Shown here: positions 58,653-64,000 of the stretch, piece after piece | How the letters are laid out: the number at the start of each line of letters is the position of its first letter | Position numbering within the stretch: position 1 is the first letter of the stretch | Assembly (NCBI RefSeq): GCF_001423765.1 | Contig: NZ_LMPG01000010.1 | Location: 1,220-65,219 of the forward strand | Source: Sphingomonas sp. Leaf343 | GTDB taxonomy: Bacteria > Pseudomonadota > Alphaproteobacteria > Sphingomonadales > Sphingomonadaceae | Direction: 5' to 3' | Length of the DNA stretch: 64,000 nt | Position numbers and translations under genes: made by a program | The notes under the pieces: model-generated | What the model was told of the DNA's origin: nothing | Database searches by the model: none | Seen by the model: the letters and a program-made list of their open reading frames with translations, nothing else

Positions 58653-59288
58653 TCAGGCGGCCTCGAACTGGTCGTTATCCTGCAGCACCTTCAGCTTGCC
58701 GTCGGCGATCGCGAAGACCGCGCCGTGGATCTTCAGCGATCCGTCGGCGATCCGGTCGGCGATGAAGGGGAAGGTCTGGAGATTGGCGATCGATACGCGG
58801 ACGCATTCCTGCTCCAGCGCCTTCTGGCCCTCGGGACCTGTCCCATGTTCGGCCACGACCTTCTCGCGCGCATCGTCGAGCAGCGTGATCCAGTCCTTCA
58901 CGAAGCCGCCGTCGCCATGCGTCGAGTCGGCCAGACTCTGCGTCAGCGCCGCGCTGACGCCGCCACAGGCGCCGTGACCCAAAACGACGATCTCGGCGAC
59001 CTTCAGCTTCGTGACGGCGAACTCGACCGCCGCCGACACGCCGTGGAAACCGCCGCCCGTTTCGTAAGGGGGTACGAGGTTGGCGACGTTGCGCACCACG
59101 AACACCTCACCCGGATGCGTTCCGAAGATCGTCGCCGGATCGACGCGGCTGTCCGAACAGGCGATCACCATCACCTTCGGTGCCTGACCCGACGCCAGCT
59201 CGGTCCAGCGTTCCCGCTCGGTCAGCCACTCCGTACCGCGAAACTTGTAATATCCTTCGATCAGGTCGGAAAAGTCGGTCATCTGCAC
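58653..59288 (-). CDS. Beta-class carbonic anhydrase
   Basis: A 211-residue zinc enzyme that interconverts CO2 and bicarbonate. Zinc ligands are the Cys in IACSDSRVDP (with catalytic Asp/Arg pair) and the His and Cys in LGHGACGGVSAAL. FGTHPGEVFVVRNVANLVPP (FGTHPGEVFV then VRNVANLVPP) is another family block. No signal peptide, so cytosolic. GGAG lies upstream of the ATG. Confidence 0.95.
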   Translation of the reverse strand: MQMTDFSDLIEGYYKFRGTEWLTERERWTELASGQAPKVMVIACSDSRVDPATIFGTHPGEVFVVRNVANLVPPYETGGGFHGVSAAVEFAVTKLKVAEIVVLGHGACGGVSAALTQSLADSTHGDGGFVKDWITLLDDAREKVVAEHGTGPEGQKALEQECVRVSIANLQTFPFIADRIADGSLKIHGAVFAIADGKLKVLQDNDQFEAA

Positions 59289-59433
59289 TGAAGCTCCATC
59301 TCGGGCCGAATCGGCTGTTCACAGTCGTAACCGGCGGCCAAACGCCCGGTTCCTGACTTGCGGCACACCGTTACCGCATCGCGACAAAAGATGACAAGTC
59401 CGTCATGTTGATGATCTTCGCTGCCGGTTTCAT

Positions 59434-59462
59434 GTGACATTTGGCCGGGGCGATCCTATCTG
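59434..59462 (+). promoter_or_regulatory. Probable lipA promoter, leaderless configuration
   Basis: GTGACA (59434-59439), 17-base spacer, TATCTG (59457-59462). The -10 ends seven bases before the lipA ATG at 59470, and no Shine-Dalgarno lies in between. Confidence 0.45.
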
Positions 59463-59469
59463 CACGGGC

Positions 59470-60423
59470 ATGAACGACATGACGCCGCTCGCCCCCAAGG
59501 ATGGTCGCCCGGAACGCGTCCGCAAGCCCGACTGGATCCGGGTCAAGGCCCCGACCAGTGCGGGCTTTGCCGCCACGCGCGAGTTGATGCGCTCGAAAAG
59601 CCTGACCACCGTCTGCGAAGAGGCGGCGTGCCCGAATATCGGCGAATGCTGGTCGAAGAAGCACGCTACGGTCATGATCCTGGGTGATACCTGCACCCGC
59701 GCTTGCGCCTTCTGCAACGTCAAGACCGGTATGCCGCGCGCGGTCGACAAGATGGAACCGCAGAACGTCGCGGAGGCCGCGGCGCAGATGGGGCTCCAGC
59801 ACATCGTCGTCACCTCCGTCGACCGCGACGATCTGCCCGATGGCGGCGCGTCGCAGTTCGTGAAGGTGATCCATGCGATCCGCGCCGCCAACCCGACGAC
59901 GACGATCGAGATCCTGACCCCCGATTTCCGCAACAAGGCGCAGGCGGCGATCGAGTCGATCGTCGAGGCGCGGCCCGACGTCTACAATCACAATCTCGAA
60001 ACCGTACCGCGCCTGTATCCGACGATCCGCCCCGGCGCGCGGTACTACGCGTCGCTGCGGCTGCTCGAATCGGTCAAGCGACACGATCCGTCGATCTTCA
60101 CCAAGTCCGGCGTGATGCTGGGGCTGGGCGAGGAGCGGCTGGAGGTGCATCAGGTGATGGACGACATGCGTTCCGCCGACATCGACTTCCTGACGATGGG
60201 CCAGTATCTTCAGCCGACCCCGCGCCATGCCAAGGTCGCAGAATTCGTCACTCCCAAGGCGTTCGACGCCTATGCCGGTATCGCACGGGCCAAGGGTTTC
60301 CTCCTCGTCGCATCGTCGCCGCTGACCCGGTCGAGCTATCACGCCGGCGACGATTTCGCGAAGCTCCGCGCGGCGCGGGAGGCGAAGTTGGCACCACGGC
60401 CGCGGGCCGTGATCGCGGTGTAG
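59470..60423 (+). CDS. lipA: Lipoyl synthase
   Basis: A 317-residue radical SAM enzyme that inserts two sulfurs into protein-bound octanoate. Auxiliary-cluster cysteines appear in [14 protein letters not shown] and the SAM cluster in [10 protein letters not shown] (CxxxCxxC). [35 protein letters not shown] ([10 protein letters not shown] then [10 protein letters not shown]) and [15 protein letters not shown] are family blocks; [11 protein letters not shown] near the C-terminus holds the Ser ligand. The start MNDMTPLAP gives normal length. ratA follows after six bases. Confidence 0.96.
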   Translation: MNDMTPLAPKDGRPERVRKPDWIRVKAPTSAGFAATRELMRSKSLTTVCEEAACPNIGECWSKKHATVMILGDTCTRACAFCNVKTGMPRAVDKMEPQNVAEAAAQMGLQHIVVTSVDRDDLPDGGASQFVKVIHAIRAANPTTTIEILTPDFRNKAQAAIESIVEARPDVYNHNLETVPRLYPTIRPGARYYASLRLLESVKRHDPSIFTKSGVMLGLGEERLEVHQVMDDMRSADIDFLTMGQYLQPTPRHAKVAEFVTPKAFDAYAGIARAKGFLLVASSPLTRSSYHAGDDFAKLRAAREAKLAPRPRAVIAV

Positions 60424-60429
60424 GCGCCT

Positions 60430-60912
60430 ATGCCCAAGCATCAGGAAACACGGCATCTTCCGTACAGCGCGGAGCAGATGTTCGACCTCGTCGCCGACGT
60501 GAGGCGTTACCCGGAATTCCTGCCCTGGGTCACCGCGATGCGCGTTCGCAAGGATGGGGATACGGAGACGCTGGCCGACATGATCGTCGGCTTCAAGGGC
60601 CTGCGCGAGACGTTCACCAGCCGCGTCGAAAAGGCGCGGCCGGATATGATCCGCGTCGATTACGTCGAGGGACCGCTCAAATATCTGCGCAACGACTGGC
60701 GCTTCCGGTCGGAAGGACCGGGCTGCGCGGTCGACTTCGCGGTGGACTTCCAGTTCAAGAACCGCGTGTTCGAGATGCTGGCGGGTCAGGTGTTCGGCAC
60801 CGCCTTGCGCCGGATGATCGGGGCGTTCGAGGATCGTGCGGCGGTGCTTTACGGCGCGACGGGCTCGGGTTCCGGCGGCATCAGCAGTTCGAGCGCACAT
60901 AGCGCCGCCTGA
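60430..60912 (+). CDS. RatA/COQ10-family START-domain protein
   Basis: A 160-residue START/SRPBCC-fold protein. PYSAEQMFDLVADVRRYPEF, split PYSAEQMFDLVAD then VRRYPEF, and LPWVTAMRV start the family pattern; FTSRVEKARPDMIRVDYVEG (FTSRVEKARP then DMIRVDYVEG), GPLKYLRNDWRF and VFGTALRRMIGAFEDRA follow. COQ10 homologues bind ubiquinone; the RatA name comes from a ribosome-targeting activity in E. coli, and I favour the quinone role by analogy only. A Gly/Ser-rich tail overlaps the 3' end of cinA on the other strand by 64 bases. Confidence 0.9.
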   Translation: MPKHQETRHLPYSAEQMFDLVADVRRYPEFLPWVTAMRVRKDGDTETLADMIVGFKGLRETFTSRVEKARPDMIRVDYVEGPLKYLRNDWRFRSEGPGCAVDFAVDFQFKNRVFEMLAGQVFGTALRRMIGAFEDRAAVLYGATGSGSGGISSSSAHSAA

Positions 60913-61376
60913 AGGCGCACGCCGCCACGGCCATTGTCCGGGAACAGGCGGCGGTCGGCATGAACATCGTTGGGATCGCTGTCCTTTTCGGCGCGCGCGA
61001 AGACGACGGTGCCGACCGGCTTCTTCTCGCTGCCGCCGCCGGGGCCCGCGACTCCGGTGATCGCGACGGCGACATCGGCTCCGGTCTTCTCCACCGCGCC
61101 GCGCGCCATGCCCCATGCGACCGCGATCGATACCGCGCCGAACGTCTCGATCAGATCGCGCCCGACTTTCAGAAGGTCGGTCTTCGCCTCGTCCGAATAG
61201 GTGATGATCGATGCGACGAAGACGTCCGACGACCCCGGCACCTCCGTCAGCGCTGCGGCCACCAGACCACCGGTGCAGCTTTCGGCCACGGCGATCCGCC
61301 GCCCGGCCTTGCGATTCGCCTCGATGACGCGCTGCGCCGATTCCACGAGCTGCGCCGGAAGGAGCGTGTCGGTCAC
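60849..61376 (-). CDS. CinA C-terminal domain protein (nicotinamide-nucleotide amidase)
   Basis: A 175-residue stand-alone CinA_C/PncC domain that hydrolyses nicotinamide mononucleotide to nicotinate mononucleotide. Motifs are AVAESCTGGLVAAALTEVPG (AVAESCTGGL then VAAALTEVPG), SIITYSDEAKTDLL, AVEKTGADVAVAITGVAGPG (AVEKTGADVA then VAITGVAGPG) and PVGTVVFA. The start is GTG at 61376, overlapping the upstream stop by four bases. The last about 20 residues are coded opposite the ratA tail. Confidence 0.9.
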   Translation of the reverse strand: MTDTLLPAQLVESAQRVIEANRKAGRRIAVAESCTGGLVAAALTEVPGSSDVFVASIITYSDEAKTDLLKVGRDLIETFGAVSIAVAWGMARGAVEKTGADVAVAITGVAGPGGGSEKKPVGTVVFARAEKDSDPNDVHADRRLFPDNGRGGVRLQAALCALELLMPPEPEPVAP

Positions 61377-61897
61377 GATGCCGGACACAGCGGCAGGGCG
61401 GGGACGCCGGATTTGCCGCCGCCCCGCTCGTTCATCTTGAGATACTGGAGCACGGTGACGACGACGCTCGCCGTGTTGCGGGCCGGCAGCGGTTCCAGTT
61501 GCGTCACCAGTCGGTCTATCGTGCCGCAATCGTTCAGGTCGATTCGCCCCACGATCAGCGGCACGACGATGCTGGTCAGCACCGGCCGCGCGTAATCGGA
61601 CGCCAGCAGCAGGTCGGCGGCGGGATCGCTCAGCTTGATGATCGCTGCCTTCGCACCCGGCCATGCGCGGTCCGCGGCGACCTGGTATTTGGCGATCAAC
61701 GGCCCGTCCGCACGGCGGATCAGGCTGGCCGCGGGCAGGCGGGCGGTGCAGATGCGGCCGGTCTCGCGAATGATCTCCGGCAACGCGACCAGCGCCAGCG
61801 ACTCCGCCTCCGCATTGTTCAGGCACGGTTTGACTTGCGCGACACCTGGGGTGGCGATCAGCGCTCCGGCCACGATCATCGTCGTCAGGCGCATCAT
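61373..61897 (-). CDS. Exported protein, unknown function
   Basis: A 174-residue protein with a signal peptide (MRLTTMIVAGALIATPGVAQ). The mature part has four cysteines (KPCLNNAE, RICTARL, NDCGTID, PLCPAS), likely paired in the periplasm, and an alpha-helical look (EAESLALVALPEIIRETGRI; VVPLIVGRIDLNDCGTID). I do not recognise the family. The start at 61897 overlaps the ispDF stop by four bases and the stop overlaps the cinA GTG, so it is locked between two housekeeping genes. GGAGAGG precedes the ATG. Confidence 0.8.
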   Translation of the reverse strand: MMRLTTMIVAGALIATPGVAQVKPCLNNAEAESLALVALPEIIRETGRICTARLPAASLIRRADGPLIAKYQVAADRAWPGAKAAIIKLSDPAADLLLASDYARPVLTSIVVPLIVGRIDLNDCGTIDRLVTQLEPLPARNTASVVVTVLQYLKMNERGGGKSGVPALPLCPAS

Positions 61898-63051
61898 GCC
61901 TCTCCTCTCCCGGCGGTTCTCGGCAGGCTGATCGTGGCGATCGCCTGCGCGGCGATACCCTCTTCGCGGCCGGTGAAGCCCAGACGCTCGGTGGTGGTCG
62001 CCTTCACGCTGACGCGGTCGGGGGTCAGGTGCAGGATGTCGGCGATGCGCGCGATCATCGCTGCCCGGTGCGGTCCGATCTTCGGCGCCTCGCATATCAG
62101 CGTCAGGTCCACGAAGTCGATTCGCCCCCCCCTGTCGGCGATCAGCCGCGCCGCATGGGCGAGGAACTGGTCCGACGCCGCACCCCGCCATTGCGGATCG
62201 CTGGGCGGGAAATGCGTGCCGATGTCGCCCGCGGCGATGGTGCCCAGCAGCGCATCGGTCAGCGCATGGAGCGCCACGTCCGCGTCGCTGTGTCCGGACA
62301 GTCCCTTGTCATGCGGGATCAGCACACCGCCCAGCCAAAGTTCCTCCCCGGCTTCCATACGGTGAACATCAAACCCCCCCGCCGACCGACTCTCCCACGC
62401 CAAGCGGGCTTCCGCCGTCGCGAAATCATCGGGATAGGTGATCTTATCGAGCATCGCTTCGCCCTGCACCAACGCGACGCGTCCGCCAAGCCGTCGCACC
62501 ATCTGCGCATCGTCCGTCGCCTCGTCGCCGGCCGGCCAGCCCGCATGCGCCGCTCGCAACGTGTCGAGCCGGAAGGCCTGCGGCGTCTGGACGCGGTGCA
62601 ATCCGTCGCGCGGCACGACCTCGCCGAGCAGACCCTTACCGCGCACCAGCGTGTCCGCCACCGTCAGCACTGGCGTCGCACCGTCGTGATCGTCCAACGC
62701 CGCCAGCACGCGCGCGATCACCGCAGGGGACACGAAGGGGCGGGCGGCGTCATGGACCAATACCCGTTCGACCGCATCCGATAGCGACGCCAAACCATTG
62801 GCCACGGAATCGCGTCGGGTGGGGCCGCCTGCGACCAGCCGCATGTCGTGGCCCAGCGCATCGCGGGCGAGATCGTCCTGTCCGGCACCGATCACGACGA
62901 CGACTTCATCGACATGCCCGGCAAAGGCGGCGACGGCGTAGGCGACCAGCGGCCGGCCGGCGACGATGCTGAATTGCTTGGGCAGGTCACCGCCGGCCCG
63001 CGAGCCGGAACCGGCGGCGACGATCAATGCTGCGGTGCGATGGCGAAGCAT
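61894..63051 (-). CDS. ispDF: Bifunctional IspD/IspF, MEP isoprenoid pathway
   Basis: A 385-residue fusion of two MEP-pathway enzymes. The N-terminal half (about 1-225) is the MEP cytidylyltransferase IspD: ALIVAAGSGSRAGGDLPKQF, RDSVANGLASL and VLVHDAARPFV. The C-terminal half is the MECDP synthase IspF: GFDVHRMEAGEELWLGGVLI (GFDVHRMEAG then EELWLGGVLI), SGHSDADVALHALTDALLGT (SGHSDADVAL then HALTDALLGT) and DIGTHFPPSDPQW. Zinc ligands D, H, H are visible. Such fusions are usual in alphaproteobacteria. Divergent from dusB. Confidence 0.96.
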   Translation of the reverse strand: MLRHRTAALIVAAGSGSRAGGDLPKQFSIVAGRPLVAYAVAAFAGHVDEVVVVIGAGQDDLARDALGHDMRLVAGGPTRRDSVANGLASLSDAVERVLVHDAARPFVSPAVIARVLAALDDHDGATPVLTVADTLVRGKGLLGEVVPRDGLHRVQTPQAFRLDTLRAAHAGWPAGDEATDDAQMVRRLGGRVALVQGEAMLDKITYPDDFATAEARLAWESRSAGGFDVHRMEAGEELWLGGVLIPHDKGLSGHSDADVALHALTDALLGTIAAGDIGTHFPPSDPQWRGAASDQFLAHAARLIADRGGRIDFVDLTLICEAPKIGPHRAAMIARIADILHLTPDRVSVKATTTERLGFTGREEGIAAQAIATISLPRTAGRGEA

Positions 63052-63089
63052 GAACCGGCGGTAGCGTTCCGCGGCGAGGATCGCCAGCC

Positions 63090-63135
63090 TTGCATCGATC
63101 CCACGCTTCGGATAATGGATGCCTGATTTTCAGGC
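63090..63135 (+). promoter_or_regulatory. Possible dusB promoter and start-proximal hairpin
   Basis: TTGCAT (63090-63095), 17-base spacer and TAATGG (63113-63118) form a weak promoter. A perfect 6-bp hairpin with TTT loop follows (arms 63121-63126 and 63130-63135), ending two bases before the dusB ATG; its second arm contains AGG, the only ribosome-binding-like bases. Confidence 0.3.
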
Positions 63136-63137
63136 AC

Positions 63138-64000
63138 ATGCAGAAACTATCCCCCATCCAGATCGGCCCTGTCCGGATCGACCGTCCCGTCGTGCTCGCG
63201 CCGATGACGGGGGTGACCGATATGCCGTTCCGCACCCTCGTCCGGCGCTACGGCTCCGGGCTCAACGTCACCGAGATGATCGCCAGCCAGGCCGCGATCC
63301 GAGAGACGCGCCAGTCGATCCAGAAGGCCGCATGGCACCTTTCGGAGGAGCCGGTGTCGATGCAGCTCGTCGGCTGCACGCCCTATGAGATGGCGGAGGC
63401 GGCGAAGCTGGCGGAGGATCGCGGCGCGGCGATCATCGACATCAACATGGGCTGTCCGGTGCGCAAGGTCACGAGTGGCGATGCCGGATCGGCACTGATG
63501 CGCGATCTAAAGCTTGCCGCACAGTTGATCGACGCGGTGGTGAAGGCAGTGTCTGCGCCGGTGACGCTGAAGATGCGCATGGGCTGGTGCCACGACAGCC
63601 TCAACGCTCCCGAGCTCGCGCGGATCGCCGAGGATCTGGGCGCGAAGATGATCACGGTTCATGGCCGCACCCGCAACCAGATGTACAAGGGTCAGGCCGA
63701 CTGGCGTTTCATCGCCGGGGTCAAGCGGGCGGTATCGATCCCCGTTATCGCCAATGGCGACATCAACTCGATCGAGGACGCGGAGGCGGCATTGGAACAA
63801 TCCGGTGCGGATGGATTGATGATCGGGCGCGGCGCCTATGGCCGGCCATGGTTGCTGGGGCAAGTGATGGAATGGCTGGACACCGGCCGCCGCCGTGCCG
63901 ATCCTGATCTCGATGAACAATACTCTGTTATCATCGAGCATTACGATGCGATGTTGAAGCATTATGGTAGTGTCACCGGCGTCAACATGGCGCGCAAACA
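63138..64000 (+). CDS. dusB: tRNA dihydrouridine synthase DusB (NifR3-like), 5' part
   Basis: The frame runs from ATG 63138 off the end of the window; about 287 of roughly 330 residues are present. It is an FMN-dependent TIM-barrel enzyme that reduces uridines in tRNA. Landmarks are [20 protein letters not shown] ([10 protein letters not shown] then [10 protein letters not shown]), SMQLVGCTP, the catalytic-cysteine loop [20 protein letters not shown] ([10 protein letters not shown] then [10 protein letters not shown]), [26 protein letters not shown] ([10 protein letters not shown] then MYKGQADW) and [15 protein letters not shown]. In many alphaproteobacteria dusB/nifR3 precedes ntrBC, which would lie just beyond the window. 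Confidence 0.94.
   Translation, partial: MQKLSPIQIGPVRIDRPVVLAPMTGVTDMPFRTLVRRYGSGLNVTEMIASQAAIRETRQSIQKAAWHLSEEPVSMQLVGCTPYEMAEAAKLAEDRGAAIIDINMGCPVRKVTSGDAGSALMRDLKLAAQLIDAVVKAVSAPVTLKMRMGWCHDSLNAPELARIAEDLGAKMITVHGRTRNQMYKGQADWRFIAGVKRAVSIPVIANGDINSIEDAEAALEQSGADGLMIGRGAYGRPWLLGQVMEWLDTGRRRADPDLDEQYSVIIEHYDAMLKHYGSVTGVNMARK

Noticed and set aside
60430..60912. Toxin-antitoxin system suggested by the RatA name
   Set aside because: The family is a START-domain quinone-binding group, the gene follows lipA, and no antitoxin partner is present.

Overview
The window reads as one contiguous piece of an alphaproteobacterial chromosome, most likely a Sphingomonadales member (Sphingomonas-like). 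It is GC-rich throughout and packed with genes, and most operon neighbours overlap by 1 or 4 bases. Group-specific signs are a CckA-type hybrid kinase followed by a receiver with the PFxFATGG ('FAT GUY') signature, the ChvG-ChvI / short HprK / EIIA / HPr / RapZ cluster divergent from an ATP-dependent PEP carboxykinase, an HdaA-ppk-ppx operon, fused IspDF, and a DusB/NifR3 gene next to ispDF. I see no rRNA, tRNA, CRISPR, insertion sequence, prophage or plasmid gene. Apart from a few short palindromic intergenic repeats the content is core genome.

Layout. 0-6.1 kb (minus strand): a secreted protein of unknown function, ABC-F factor EttA, an NYN/LOTUS protein, a small hydrophilic protein, GreB and a soluble lytic transglycosylase. 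6.2-13.3 kb (plus): dapA, smpB, a DUF2062 membrane protein, an M13 metallopeptidase, cckA and the single-domain response regulator. 13.5-24.7 kb: a glycosylasparaginase-type hydrolase; then ilvD, a lipoprotein, NAD(P)HX repair and a TrmA/RlmD-type methyltransferase; fmt-truA; recR; def; rmuC; an AAA ATPase. 24.9-31.8 kb: the minus-strand regulatory run chvI-chvG-hprK-rapZ-EIIA-HPr-SpoU methyltransferase, with pckA divergent.

31.9-44.8 kb: NfeD/SPFH membrane pair, guaB, an RsmB-type methyltransferase, a TPR protein, the envelope/ribosome operon lptD-surA-pdxA-rsmA, pepA, holC and ndk, followed by a GNAT acetyltransferase. 45.4-47.1 kb: a YciI-like gene and a divergent AraC regulator around the only gene-free stretch above 300 bases. 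This is the most accessory-looking segment. 47.1-64 kb: purM and a purN fused to an MmcQ/YjbR-like domain, DUF2066-hdaA-ppk-ppx, a ribonuclease D / I78-inhibitor lipoprotein pair, aspS, carbonic anhydrase, lipA-ratA, ispDF-unknown-cinA, and the 5' part of dusB running off the end.

The coherent regulatory themes are cell-cycle and stress phosphorelay (cckA plus FAT GUY receiver), envelope/acid sensing tied to the HPr phosphorylation system and gluconeogenesis (chvGI, hprK, pckA), and replication control next to polyphosphate metabolism (hdaA, ppk, ppx). No plainly new multi-gene system is visible. The best leads are the FAT GUY receiver beside cckA, the purN fusion with an internal start signal, the phased repeats at the AraC/YciI promoter region, a hairpin that buries the ribosome-binding site of the first gene, the palindrome in the pckA leader, and several promoters so close to ATG that the mRNAs may be leaderless. 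All statements come from reading the sequence; no database search was run.
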